Source: CBDFHB01 sp965250115 (lineage in GTDB: Bacteria > Acidobacteriota > Vicinamibacteria > Marinacidobacterales > SMYC01). From it: 64,000 nt of DNA. The DNA is taken from positions 1,426,001-1,490,000 of the forward strand of contig CBDFNJ010000001.1 of assembly GCA_965250115.1 (NCBI GenBank), read 5' to 3'. The translations under genes were made by a program, and so were the position numbers. The notes under the pieces are model-generated. The model saw nothing but the letters and a program-made list of their open reading frames with translations. It was not told the DNA's origin and made no database searches. Positions 16,820-26,124 of this stretch are shown here, piece after piece (position 1 is the stretch's first letter; each line of letters starts with the position of its first letter).

Positions 16820-18996
16820 TTAGTTCTGCTTCTTGAGGCGGCGCAGGATCTCTTCGGAGCGAGGGCGATCGGATGGGTCTTTGTTGAGGCAGCTCATGAC
16901 GATCTGGTCCAGAACCTTCGGGACTTGGGGACAGAGCTCTTTCAAGGCGCGCGGTTTCGTATGCACGTGGTGGTAGAGCACTTCGCCGTCGACGAAGGGA
17001 GGCTCCCCAGCGAGCAGGTGATAGACGGTCCCGCCAAAGGCGTAGATATCGGTGCGGAAGTCGATCGCTTTGCCCAGAATCTGTTCGGGCGACATATATA
17101 AAGGTGTGCCGCTCGCCTTCTCGCTGCCCTGTGCCTTCGCTTCTCGCAGCACCTTGGCCAGGCCGAAATCCATGATCTTCACGACCCGCTGCTTGGAGAG
17201 CATGACGTTGGACGGCTTGATGTCTCGATGGACGACACCGTGGCCGTGAGCGTGGGCGAGGGCCTTCAGGACGCCGACGACGAAGTGAAGCGCCGCCTGA
17301 ATCGATAGGTTCGTTTCCCGCTGCAGGATGTCGAAGTAGGACTCGCCCGAGACGAACTCCATCGCGATGAAGAGTCGGTGCCGCTCGGCATCGACGTCCA
17401 TGTCGTAAACGGTGACGATATTCGAGTGGTTGAGCTGAGCGGCCGATTGTGCTTCGCGTAAGAAGCGCTCGCGCACGTCCTTGACCTCCATGAACTGCTC
17501 CATAAGCATTTTGTAGGCGACGACTCGGTTCAGCCTGGTGTCCTTGGCCCGATAGACGACGCCCATGCCTCCGGCACCCAGTTTCTCGACGAACTCGTAA
17601 CGTTTGGCTCCCCCGAGCTCCTCTTTCGCGGCGTGGCGCGCCGGGGACACGCTCGCCGCCTTCTTCTCCAGCTCCTGGAGCCGGCCTACGGCATCCCGAT
17701 AACCGTAATTCTCGGCCACGATTTTCTTGAAAAGGTCGACGGCCGCGGGACTGTCGCCCATTTGTTCGCAGGCCACGGCCAGCGTGTAGTAGATGTCGAG
17801 GTTCGTGTCGGAGAGTGGTTGCTCGGCGAGCGCCTTCTTCAGTTTTTCCACCGCCACGCCGGGCAAGTCACGCTCCATGAAGCTGTGCGCGAGCTCGACG
17901 AGAGCTTCCTGGTAATTTCCGTCGCTCGGCTGAACCTTCTGTAGATAGTCGATGGCGAGCTCGGTGAGCCCAGTCTTGCGCGCGAGCATGGCCGCCCGGT
18001 AGTAAGCTCCCGACTCCGCGAACATGCGAGTCGCGTGCTCCCAGTCCTCGGCTTTCTCGTAAGAGTCGGCGGCCTTCTTGTACTCCTGGCAGCGCCCGTA
18101 CATCTCGGCCGCCCGATCGAACTGATCGACGCGCTCGTAGGCCTCCGCCGCTTGCCGATGGGCGCCGCAGTGCTCGTAGCAGCGAGCCGCGTCGAGGTAG
18201 TTGCCCGCCTCCTCGTAGACCTCGGCGGCTCGGAGCGGATCGCCCCCGAGAAGGAATTGAACCGCCGCCTCGTTTTTTTGTTCTTGTTTGTACAGGTGCT
18301 CTCCACGCATTTGCGCGGCGCGCACGCGATCACCCGCCTGGGCGTAGACGTCGGCCGCCTGATCGACGGTCCGGCACGCTGATAGAGATCCGCGGCTTTC
18401 ACGTGGCGGTTGAGCCTGAGGTAGAGCGCCGCGGCCTCCTCCCACTGGTCGCCTCGCTCGAGCACTTCGGCCGCCTGCTCGAGGAGCCCCGCGCGCTCGA
18501 AGGCCTGTCCCGCGAGCCGGCAGTATTTCGTGAACTCGGCGTGATCCGCAGGAGCGCGCGCGACCGCAAGGCTTCCGAAACGATCCTCGAGGTAGCGCCG
18601 ATAATTTTCTCCGGCGCGCCGGTTGTCACCCGACTGAGCGCAGACCTCCTCCGCTTTCAAGTAATGGCCGACCCGCTCGAAGATGGATGCCGCTTCGGTC
18701 AGAGCGCCGGCATGGACGAGCAGCCGCGCCGCCTCGTAGTTCTGTCCGTGACCTTGATGGATCTTGGCCGCGTCACGAAAGCGCCCGTCGTCCTCGAAAA
18801 TCTTCGCCGCCCGCTGCCAATCGCCCGGAGGCGCGCCGGCATCGCTTTGGCCTGCCCCGCCCGCGCCTTTATCTTTCTTCCCCAGGCCGAAAATTTTCTT
18901 CCAACTGGAGCCGCTCTTGGCGGCGCCAAGCAAAAGGACGCACCACAGCAGAGATTCGGGAGGTACGAGCTCGGTTGGCAGGACAATCAGACTCAA
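16820..18996 (-). CDS. Repeat-scaffold Ser/Thr protein kinase (single-base frameshift)
   Basis: The protein has an N-terminal hydrophobic segment, then about 400 residues of short helical repeats of the pattern AAxxYxxAG. The C-terminal Hanks-type kinase domain shows GAGGMGVVY, AYKML, VHRDIKPSN, MDFGLA and the APE-like SPEQ, so it looks active. The N-terminal part (to about 18370) and the rest lie in different frames. At the junction the repeat reads YQRAG then VDQAADVY, and one extra base would restore about 725 residues. The start is a poorly supported TTG at 18996. A paralogue with the same design lies at 55627. Confidence 0.82.
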
Positions 18997-19046
18997 ACAA
19001 ACACCTGTAAAATCCTACGTGGGGCCGGGGTTCGGCGGTGCTTCTA

Positions 19047-20726
19047 TTATACAGACGGCTGTTCCGATTGGAATACGAGGCTCACGGCGTAGCCGCCCGC
19101 AACCGCCACCACCGCGCCGACGAGGTTGTAATAAAGGTAAGAAACGTCTGAATAGCGCATCGTGAGCTGGACGGCGACGATGCCAAGCCCTATCCCGGCG
19201 AAGGCGCCGTGCCCATTGGCCTTTGGGGCGCCGATGGCTAGAACGAAAACCCCGAGGATGGGCCCATAGAAGTAGGAACCAATGCGATTCACCGCCTCGA
19301 TGGCGGATCCCAGCCGGCCCATATAGAGGGCGCAGGCCGTCGCGAAGCCCCCCCAGAAGACGGTCGAGACCCGGCTCACCTTCAGATAGTGCGCGTCGTC
19401 GGCCTCCGCGCGCAGGTAACGCTGGTAGAAGTCCACGACGGTGGCGGTGGACAGCGCCGTGAGCTCGGACTCCACGGTAGACATCGCTGCCGCAAAAATG
19501 GCCACCAGGATTAGTCCGACGACCCCCGCGGGCAGCCGGGTCAGGACGAAGGTCGGAAAGACGTAGTTGGTATCGTTGAACCGAGCGCCCTCGTTCTCCT
19601 CGATGAGCTCGACGACGCCCCGCCTAGCGTCTTGGAAGTCTTCGTCAGCGGTGAGGAAGGCGGCGCGCGCCGAGCCGTCGTCCTCGCGGTCATCGAGCGC
19701 TCGGGCAAATTCGATCGCCGCGGCCTCGCGCTCCTCGAAAGCGCGATCGTAGCGACTTTCGAGGCTCGCGAGCTCGGGACGCGATTGCACTCGCTCCAGA
19801 GACACCGGATTGAAGACCACCGGAGGTTTCTCGAACTGGTAGAAGACGAAGAGGAGCGCGCCCGTCAGCAGGATGACGAACTGCATCGGGATCTTCACCA
19901 AGGCACTGAACAGCAGCGCGAGCCGGCTTTCCGTCAGGGAGCGCGCGGTCAAATAGCGTTGTACTTGGCTCTGATCGCAGCCGAAGTAGGACAGCATGAG
20001 GAAGGTTCCGCCGAGCAAACCCGTCCAGAAGGTATAGGTCACGTTGGGATCGAAGCTGAAATCCACCGTCTCGGTTCGCCCGGTCGATCCCGCGATTCGG
20101 ACGGCATCCAAGAGCGAAACTTCCGCGGGAAGACCGAAAACGACGGAGCCGAGGCAAAAGAGAATGCCGAGAAAGATAATCAGCATCTGCCACATCTCGA
20201 CCCACATGACGGCTCGCATGCCTCCGAGTGCGGTATAGAGCGTCGCGCCCGCCCCGATCCCGAGGATGATGACTTTCTCGTCGAGCCCGAAGACGATTGC
20301 GAGCACCACCGAAGGGGCGTAAATGACCACCGCGTCCGAAAGCCCTCGACCGAGCAGGAACAAGAAGCTCGTGAGGCTGCGGGTCTTTCCGTCGAAGCGG
20401 CGCTCGAGGTACTCGTAAGCGGTGAATACTTTGGCACGATAGAAGAAGGGCACCAGCGTCACACAGAGAATCACCATCGCGAGCGGCAGCCCGAAATAGA
20501 TCTGGATGAAACGCATCCCGTTGACGTAGCCCTGCCCGGTGGTCCCTACGAGGGTGATCGCGCTCGCCTGCGTCGCCATCACCGAGAGACCGATCGCGTA
20601 CCAGGGCATCGAACGGCGCGCGAGGAAGAAGTCCTCCAGCCCTGTGTTGCCACGGCCGGTGCGATAGCCGATATAGATGATGAGGCCGATGTAGAGGACG
20701 ACGACGAGCCAGTCGAGCGCGTGCAT
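19047..20726 (-). CDS. Sodium:solute symporter (SSS family)
   Basis: The 559-residue protein has about 13 membrane segments and the SSS signatures FFLARRSMPWYAIGLSVMATQ, GTTGQGYVNG and ALGGMRAVMW. A charged helical insert of about 90 residues (RVQSRPELASLESRYDRAFE onwards) lies between two late membrane helices. It probably imports a sugar, amino acid or organic acid with sodium; the substrate is not readable. The ATG at 20726 shares one base with the stop of a 41-residue membrane protein gene, which fixes the start and suggests coupling. Confidence 0.9.
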   Translation of the reverse strand: MHALDWLVVVLYIGLIIYIGYRTGRGNTGLEDFFLARRSMPWYAIGLSVMATQASAITLVGTTGQGYVNGMRFIQIYFGLPLAMVILCVTLVPFFYRAKVFTAYEYLERRFDGKTRSLTSFLFLLGRGLSDAVVIYAPSVVLAIVFGLDEKVIILGIGAGATLYTALGGMRAVMWVEMWQMLIIFLGILFCLGSVVFGLPAEVSLLDAVRIAGSTGRTETVDFSFDPNVTYTFWTGLLGGTFLMLSYFGCDQSQVQRYLTARSLTESRLALLFSALVKIPMQFVILLTGALLFVFYQFEKPPVVFNPVSLERVQSRPELASLESRYDRAFEEREAAAIEFARALDDREDDGSARAAFLTADEDFQDARRGVVELIEENEGARFNDTNYVFPTFVLTRLPAGVVGLILVAIFAAAMSTVESELTALSTATVVDFYQRYLRAEADDAHYLKVSRVSTVFWGGFATACALYMGRLGSAIEAVNRIGSYFYGPILGVFVLAIGAPKANGHGAFAGIGLGIVAVQLTMRYSDVSYLYYNLVGAVVAVAGGYAVSLVFQSEQPSV

Positions 20727-20851
20727 CAGCGCGCGTAGGCGGAGAACAGGAGGAGAAGCGCGTAGACGAATAGCGCATTGAGAATGACGACCGCGTAGAA
20801 TCGTCCCCACGTTCCGAAGATCGGAGGCGTCGAGTCGGGCTGCTTTGACAA
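20726..20851 (-). CDS. 41-residue membrane protein coupled to the symporter
   Basis: A TTG start with GAGGGG eight bases upstream opens a 41-codon gene ending in TGA, whose last base is the first of the symporter ATG (TGATG). The product has PPIFGTWGRFYAVVILNAL followed by a single hydrophobic helix and FSAYAR. From memory, small proteins with a similar FG-W-R-Y-A-V start plus one helix occur next to SSS transporters in Acidobacteria and Bacteroidetes. I infer a subunit or stability factor of the symporter. It is too short for most gene finders. Confidence 0.7.
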   Translation of the reverse strand: MSKQPDSTPPIFGTWGRFYAVVILNALFVYALLLLFSAYAR

Positions 20852-20899
20852 CCTGTTATCCCCTCACTAAGCTGCCGGCATTATAGAGGAGCGTGAGGA

Positions 20900-23560
20900 A
20901 TGAAGCGTGTCTTCACCGCGATAGTCTTGCTCTTGGCTTGTGTCGCCCACGCCCAGCTCGAGCCGATCCCGGAAGAGCGAGGTGCGACAGGCCTCGCGCT
21001 GCAGCTCAGAAAGCTCGGATCGGGAGCCACGTTTCTCCACACCACGGCGCATCCGGACGACGAAGACAACGGGCTTCTCGTGATGCTAAGCCGCGGCCGT
21101 GGCCTGCGTTCGGCGCTCCTCACCGTGACGCGAGGTGACGGAGGCCAGAACGAGATCGGACCCGAGCTCTTCGAAGCGATTGGGATTCTCAGAACCGAAG
21201 AGCTCATGGCGATGCATCGCATCGACGGCGTCGAGCAGTATTTCACACGCGCCTACGAGTTCGGCTACTCCTTCAGCGTCGAGGAAACGCTCGAGAAATG
21301 GGGCGAGGAAGAAATCCTCGCCGACATCGTGCGTCTCATCCGGACCGTGCGGCCCGACGTCGTCGTCTCACTCCCACCGCGCGGAAAAGGTGGCGGCCAA
21401 CACCACCAGACCTCGGGCATACTGACGGCGGCGGCCTTCCGCGCCGCCGCCGATCCCGATCGCTTTGGCGACCAGATTGCCGCTGGTCTAAGACCATGGC
21501 AAGCCTTCAAGCTCTACTCGCGGACTCGCGTGGGCTCCGGCGGTCCCAACCGAGAGCAGCCCCAGGAGGAGGACGTTCATCTCGTGCGCCTGGACACCGG
21601 TGTCTATGACCCCGTCCTGGGACGCTCTTACTACCAGATGGGCCTCGAGGCTCGCTCGAATCACAAATGCCAGGGAATGCGACAGCTCCGTGCGCTTCCC
21701 GGCTCCCGAGACTCCTTATGGAGACTCGAAGACACGACGATGGCGGTCGCCCCGGACGAGGCTGACCTCTTCGACGGCATCGAGACCGGGCTCGATCGAC
21801 TCAAGGGCTTTACCGACGAGACTGCGATTCACGTCGCAATCGACGCTCTCGGGGAGGACGTCGACGACGCCCTCGCGGCCTTCGACGCGCGAGCGCCCTG
21901 GGAAACGCTTCCTCCGTTGCGCCGAGGTTTGGAGCGGTTGCGCGCGCTTCGAGAAGAGATCCAATCTCTCCCCGAAGCTGCGCGCTACGAGCTCGAGAAC
22001 CGGCTCGCTCCGAAGGAAAAAGACTTCGAAGAAGCGATCGCGCTCGCCCATGGGATCGCGATCGATCCCATCGCCGACCGCGGCGAGGTGACGAGAGGTT
22101 CCGAGCTCGGTGTCAAGGTGCAAATTACGAACCGAAGCCCCGAGCCTGTGGAAGTTCGGGCGATCGAGGTCGTCACACCTTCCGGCTGGATCACAGTCCC
22201 GAATCCGGGCGAGGGGGAAAGTTTCCCGAGCCTTCCTCGAGCCCTTGCGATGAACGAAGTCGTGGAGGCGCCCTATCACGTGAGCGTTTCCATGAACGCC
22301 GCCTACGATCGTCCCTATTGGACCAAACCCGATCCGGAGGTCGATCGATTCGAGCTCCTGGAGACGTCTCACTTCGGGCGTCCGTGGCGCTCACCGGCCG
22401 TCGCATCCAAGGTCCTTCTTCGTTCGAGCGGCGTCGACATCACCCTGGAGAAAGCCGTTCAATATCGCTACGACGGCCCATGGGTCGGATACGAGAAGCA
22501 GAAGCACGTGTCCGTGCTGCCCCTCGTTTCGGTCACACTCTCGCCCTCGGTCGTCGTCTTTCCCACCGGGGCGGACAAAAAGACCCGTCCTGTTTCGGTC
22601 AGCGCGCTCTACAAAGGCACCGAGCCCGTGACGGGAAGCCTTTCACTCACCGCGCCGGTGGGTTGGAACGTCGAGCCGAAGGAGGCACCACTCGCTTTCG
22701 AGCGCGAGAACCAGGCGATCACGGTTCGGTTTCGAGTCACGCCCCCCGCGACCGTCGTGGCCGGGACTTACGGCATCGAAGCCTCGGCGAGCTTGAACGG
22801 AGAACGGTACCGCGAAGGCGTCCAGACCATCGCCTATCACCATATCCAGACTCGCTACCTCTATCACCCCGCGATGGCCAAGGTGCAGGCTCTGGACCTT
22901 CAAGTCGCACCCGTGAAGGTGGGATACGTCGTCGGCGTCGGCGACGAAGTGCCAGCAGCCATCCGGCAACTCGGAGCCGAGCTCGAGCTTCTTTCCGAGG
23001 AGGAGCTCGCGGAAGGAAACCTCTCGCGATACGACGTCATCATGACGGGAGTGCGTGCCTATTTGAACCGCGAGGATCTGAAAGCTTACAACCACCGACT
23101 CCTCGACTACGTCGCGGAGGGTGGAACGCTACTCGTGCAGTACAACAAGATGGAGTTCAACGCCGCGCAATGGGGTCCCTACCCCAAGAAAGTCAGCCGG
23201 AACCGCATCACCGTCGAAGAGACGCCCATCGAGATCCTCGCGCCCGAGCATCCCGTTTTCAACCTCCCCAACGAGCTCACCGAGCAAGATTGGGACGGCT
23301 GGGTTCAAGAGAGAGGCCTCTACTTCCTCGAAGAAGAGGGAGACCCACACTACCGAGAGCTCCTGGCCGCAGAGGATCCGTGGGAGTACAACGCGGGCGT
23401 CAAAAAGGGCATGCTCGTCGAGGCCGAGTACGGGAAGGGACGGTGGATCTATATCGGCCTCGGATTATTCCGGCAGCTTCCGGCGGGAGTCCCCTCCGCC
23501 TACAAGCTATTCGCGAATCTACTGAGCCTCCCCAAGGCGACCGCGGTAACCGGTGAGTAG
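20900..23560 (+). CDS. Secreted PIG-L family deacetylase with C-terminal ThuA-like domain
   Basis: The 886-residue protein starts with a signal peptide (MKRVFTAIVLLLACVAHAQ). The PIG-L/LmbE de-N-acetylase domain follows, with the zinc motif TTAHPDDEDNG near residue 50 and GGGQHHQTSG near 175. Residues about 380-640 look like NEW/beta-sandwich linker domains. Residues about 660-870 (VGYVVGVGDEVPAAIRQLG, YDVIMTGVRAY, GGTLLVQYNKMEF) resemble a ThuA/GATase-like domain. Such proteins act on amino-sugar glycans outside the cytoplasm. It is divergent from the symporter pair with 48 bases between them, so the transporter might import its product; this is inference. Confidence 0.85.
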   Translation: MKRVFTAIVLLLACVAHAQLEPIPEERGATGLALQLRKLGSGATFLHTTAHPDDEDNGLLVMLSRGRGLRSALLTVTRGDGGQNEIGPELFEAIGILRTEELMAMHRIDGVEQYFTRAYEFGYSFSVEETLEKWGEEEILADIVRLIRTVRPDVVVSLPPRGKGGGQHHQTSGILTAAAFRAAADPDRFGDQIAAGLRPWQAFKLYSRTRVGSGGPNREQPQEEDVHLVRLDTGVYDPVLGRSYYQMGLEARSNHKCQGMRQLRALPGSRDSLWRLEDTTMAVAPDEADLFDGIETGLDRLKGFTDETAIHVAIDALGEDVDDALAAFDARAPWETLPPLRRGLERLRALREEIQSLPEAARYELENRLAPKEKDFEEAIALAHGIAIDPIADRGEVTRGSELGVKVQITNRSPEPVEVRAIEVVTPSGWITVPNPGEGESFPSLPRALAMNEVVEAPYHVSVSMNAAYDRPYWTKPDPEVDRFELLETSHFGRPWRSPAVASKVLLRSSGVDITLEKAVQYRYDGPWVGYEKQKHVSVLPLVSVTLSPSVVVFPTGADKKTRPVSVSALYKGTEPVTGSLSLTAPVGWNVEPKEAPLAFERENQAITVRFRVTPPATVVAGTYGIEASASLNGERYREGVQTIAYHHIQTRYLYHPAMAKVQALDLQVAPVKVGYVVGVGDEVPAAIRQLGAELELLSEEELAEGNLSRYDVIMTGVRAYLNREDLKAYNHRLLDYVAEGGTLLVQYNKMEFNAAQWGPYPKKVSRNRITVEETPIEILAPEHPVFNLPNELTEQDWDGWVQERGLYFLEEEGDPHYRELLAAEDPWEYNAGVKKGMLVEAEYGKGRWIYIGLGLFRQLPAGVPSAYKLFANLLSLPKATAVTGE

Positions 23561-23639
23561 ACCGCAGGGAAAAGGGCTCACTGATATAGAATACGGCTCG
23601 TTTCGCTTCTCGCGTGGAACAGCAGACGGAAGGAAGACC

Positions 23640-24179
23640 ATGGGTCAGGAGGCTCGACAAAAACACTCGCGGAACCTGAGCCGTTTGATCGTATTTTTTC
23701 TCCTCTTCGCTTTTTGGCTGATCTTTTCCGGGCATTTCGATTCTTTGCATCTGGGCCTGGGCTTTGTCTGTTCTTTCCTCGTGGCGGTCCTCTCTCACGA
23801 CTTGTTGATTCAAGACGTGACCGCTCCCAACAAGCTGTTGAAGGCGTGGAGGTTCTTTCACTATGTGCCCTGGCTCTTGTACCAGATCGCGCTTGCGAAC
23901 CTCCATGTCGTCGCCCTGGTCATCGACCCTCGAAAGATCCGCCCCCAGGTCGTCCGTTTCAGGTCCAAGTTGACGAGTGAGCTCGCCTTGGTCAGCTTCG
24001 GCAACTCCATCACTCTGACGCCCGGCACCATAACAATGGACATCGTCGACGGAGAGTTCTTTGTTCACGCACTGAGTGACAAATTTGCGCGCGATCTCCT
24101 CACCGGCGACATGGAGCAGCGCATCGCCCACGTCTTCGTCGAGTCGGAGCGCATCAACGGCGTATCTCCAATTCGATAG
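23640..24179 (+). CDS. mrpE: Mrp antiporter subunit E
   Basis: MrpE (MnhE) is a small membrane subunit of the Mrp cation/proton antiporter. The 179 residues show two N-terminal membrane helices (IVFFLLFAFWLIFSGHF), the middle HYVPWLLYQIALANLHV, and the family block SFGNSITLTPGTITMDI near residue 120. The ATG at 23640 has AGGAAG just upstream; an earlier in-frame start at 23553 would overlap the PIG-L stop and is less likely. It is the first of ten genes of one operon, with mrpF 8 bases downstream. Confidence 0.92.
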   Translation: MGQEARQKHSRNLSRLIVFFLLFAFWLIFSGHFDSLHLGLGFVCSFLVAVLSHDLLIQDVTAPNKLLKAWRFFHYVPWLLYQIALANLHVVALVIDPRKIRPQVVRFRSKLTSELALVSFGNSITLTPGTITMDIVDGEFFVHALSDKFARDLLTGDMEQRIAHVFVESERINGVSPIR

Positions 24180-24187
24180 ATAGCTCC

Positions 24188-24472
24188 ATGCAGGTTTTTC
24201 TTCTCGCCACGGCCCTGACCATTTTGTTCTCGGTGCTGCTTTGTCTCTATCGGGTTTTGATGGGGCCGGTCATCATCGATCGCATCATCGCCGTGAATGT
24301 CATCGGTACGAAAACGATCGCCATCATCTTGCTGACCGGATATTCCTTCGAGCGGGTCGATTTCTTCATCGACATCGCTTTCGTCTATGCGCTCATCAAC
24401 TTCATAGGCGCCCTCGCTCTGTCGAAGTACTTCGAGAGACGAGGAATCGAGCAGCAAGGATTGTCACGATGA
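24188..24472 (+). CDS. mrpF: Mrp antiporter subunit F
   Basis: The 94-residue protein has three membrane helices and the MrpF/MnhF core YRVLMGPVIIDRIIAVNVIGT, with the acidic residues of FFIDIAFVYALINF in the last helix. It belongs to the small-subunit set E-F-G that anchors the Mrp complex. Its TGA overlaps the mrpG ATG (ATGA). Confidence 0.93.
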   Translation: MQVFLLATALTILFSVLLCLYRVLMGPVIIDRIIAVNVIGTKTIAIILLTGYSFERVDFFIDIAFVYALINFIGALALSKYFERRGIEQQGLSR

Positions 24473-24768
24473 CGTTGCTGGCGGTAATTTTCTTGTCCTC
24501 GGGCACTTTTTTTCTGCTGATGGGCGCCATCGGGTTGCTCCGTTTTCCGGATTTCTATACGCGGATGCACGCCGCCGGTAAATGCGACACGCTCGGCAGC
24601 CTTCTCGTGTTGACCGGCCTGGCCTTCTACGCCGGGTTGAGCCTCACGAGCGTGAAGATCCTTGTCATTGCTCTTTTCATCTTCCTAACGAGCCCCACGG
24701 CAACCCATGCCATCGCGAGGGCGGCCTTCAGGCACAACGTACCGCTCTGGACGAGAGAGGGGGAATAG
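24469..24768 (+). CDS. mrpG: Mrp antiporter subunit G
   Basis: The 99-residue protein shows the MrpG/MnhG/YufB motif GAIGLLRFPDFYTRMHAAGKCDTLGSLL and three membrane helices. The start is the ATG that overlaps the mrpF stop. The gene for the MbhD-like subunit starts directly at the next base after its stop. Confidence 0.94.
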   Translation: MTLLAVIFLSSGTFFLLMGAIGLLRFPDFYTRMHAAGKCDTLGSLLVLTGLAFYAGLSLTSVKILVIALFIFLTSPTATHAIARAAFRHNVPLWTREGE

Positions 24769-25014
24769 ATGAGCTGGCAGCTCGACCTCTTATTGCTTCT
24801 GTTCACCGTGATTTGCGCCATCGCCGCGGTGACCGTCAAGGATCTCCTCGCTTCCGTCATTCTCCTCGGCGCGTTCAGCCTGTTCATGTGCCTTCTGTGG
24901 GTGGAGATGGGCGCTGTGGACGTCGCCTTCACGGAGGCGTCGGTAGGGGCTGGGGTGACGACGGTCCTCTTCGTCATCACAGTCTTCAAGACCGAAAGGA
25001 TAAGCAAGGATTGA
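24769..25014 (+). CDS. MbhD-like subunit (DUF4040), separate piece of MrpA
   Basis: The 81-residue protein has three membrane helices with AVTVKDLLASVILLGAFSLFMC and MGAVDVAFTEASVGAGVTT. This is the MbhD/DUF4040 domain, which in canonical Mrp systems is fused near the C-terminus of MrpA and in membrane-bound hydrogenases is a separate subunit. The charged AFTEA helix is part of the proposed sodium path in Mrp and Mbh structures. The next gene starts at a TTG overlapping its TGA. Confidence 0.88.
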   Translation: MSWQLDLLLLLFTVICAIAAVTVKDLLASVILLGAFSLFMCLLWVEMGAVDVAFTEASVGAGVTTVLFVITVFKTERISKD

Positions 25015-25289
25015 AGTTCATTCATCTCATCGCGACCGGAGTGACGGGGCTTCTATTGGCCTTCGGAACCGTGGAAATGCCCGAGTTTGGCGATCCCGAG
25101 TCGCCACCGAGCCGGCACGTGTCTCCGCGCTACATCGAAGACGGTTTCGCCGAAACGGAAGTTCCCAATATGGTGACGGCGGTTCTCGCGGATTACCGCA
25201 GCTACGACACCCTCGGAGAAACCACCGTCATCTTCACGGCGGCGATCGCCTGTCTTCTCATCCTGCGGGGGAAAAGGAAGGAGGATTGA
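25011..25289 (+). CDS. MbhE-like subunit, separate piece of MrpA
   Basis: The 92-residue protein has two membrane helices around a loop with PRYIEDGFAETEVPNMVTAVLADYRSYDTLGE, followed by TTVIFTAAIACLLIL. This matches the MbhE domain, which is the last part of fused MrpA proteins. The start is a TTG that shares bases with the previous TGA (TTGA), preceded by an AAGGATAAGCAAGGA stretch. It is three bases away from mrpB. Confidence 0.85.
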   Translation: MKFIHLIATGVTGLLLAFGTVEMPEFGDPESPPSRHVSPRYIEDGFAETEVPNMVTAVLADYRSYDTLGETTVIFTAAIACLLILRGKRKED

Positions 25290-25292
25290 GCC

Positions 25293-25709
25293 GTGCTCGA
25301 GGAGCAGCCGAGTGTTATCGTCAAGACCGTCGCCCGCTTGCTCGTCCCCTTCATCCAACTCTTCGGCCTCTACGTCATCATGCACGGCCACTCCAGCCCG
25401 GGAGGCGGCTTTCAAGGCGGCGTTATTCTGGGGTCGAGCTTCATTCTGCTATCCATCGCCTATGGGATCGACGTGGTGAAGCGAAGGTTCCCCCTGGCGG
25501 CCCTAACGGTCTTCACCAGCCTGGGGGTTTTTCTTTACGTCGGGATCGGGATGATTTGCCTAGCCTACGGGGCAAACCTCTTCGACTACGCCGTCCTCCC
25601 GTTCGCGCAGCCGCGCAGCATCGGAATGCTAGGGATCGAGATCGGAGTCGGGATCACCGTGATGGCGGTCATCGTTTCGATTTTTCACGATCTCATCACT
25701 TTCGAATGA
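25293..25709 (+). CDS. mrpB: Mrp antiporter subunit B (MnhB domain)
   Basis: The 138-residue protein carries the MnhB/MrpB signature LFGLYVIMHGHSSPGGGFQGGVILGSSFIL, with four membrane helices. It uses a GTG start, three bases after the MbhE-like gene. In structures of Mrp and Mbh complexes this subunit sits between the small subunits and the antiporter-like chains. Confidence 0.93.
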   Translation: MLEEQPSVIVKTVARLLVPFIQLFGLYVIMHGHSSPGGGFQGGVILGSSFILLSIAYGIDVVKRRFPLAALTVFTSLGVFLYVGIGMICLAYGANLFDYAVLPFAQPRSIGMLGIEIGVGITVMAVIVSIFHDLITFE

Positions 25710-25716
25710 GACTGGG

Positions 25717-26124
25717 ATGACCGAATTCGGATTCCTCATTGCGCACATCAACGGCATTATCTACGTGGTCCTCATGATGATCGGCTTTTATGCCATGACG
25801 GGCAAAGCGAACCTGGTCAAGAAGCTGGTCGGGATGAACATCTTTCAGTGGTCGATCATCCTCTTCGTCGTCTCGCTCGGAGCGAAGCGCGACGCCACCA
25901 TACCGATCGTCCAAGGCGGGCATGGGCACGAAGGCGATCTGCTACTCAATGCCGTGGACTACGCGAACCCGCTGCCTCACGTCCTCATGTTGACCGCTAT
26001 CGTGGTGGGAGTCGCCACGACTGGGGTCGCCCTCGCCCTTCTCCTGCGAATCTACAAGAGCTACGGCACTTTGGAAGAAGACGTGCTGTTGGAAAAAGTG
26101 AGAGCCTCGCGCCGGGTTCGATGA
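25717..26124 (+). CDS. mrpC: Mrp antiporter subunit C (NuoK-like)
   Basis: The 135-residue protein has three membrane helices, with LIAHINGIIYVVLMMIGFYAM and KLVGMNIFQWSIILFVVSLGAKRD, and a conserved late segment NPLPHVLMLTAIVVGVATTGVALALLLRIY. It is the NuoK-like MrpC subunit. Its TGA overlaps the mrpD ATG (ATGA). Confidence 0.92.
   Translation: MTEFGFLIAHINGIIYVVLMMIGFYAMTGKANLVKKLVGMNIFQWSIILFVVSLGAKRDATIPIVQGGHGHEGDLLLNAVDYANPLPHVLMLTAIVVGVATTGVALALLLRIYKSYGTLEEDVLLEKVRASRRVR

Noticed and set aside
19632..20738. 368-codon plus-strand frame opposite the symporter
   Set aside because: Antisense shadow of the SSS gene with highly charged low-complexity sequence.
22318..23556. 412-codon frame inside the PIG-L gene
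   Set aside because: Arg-rich same-strand shadow of the conserved deacetylase frame.
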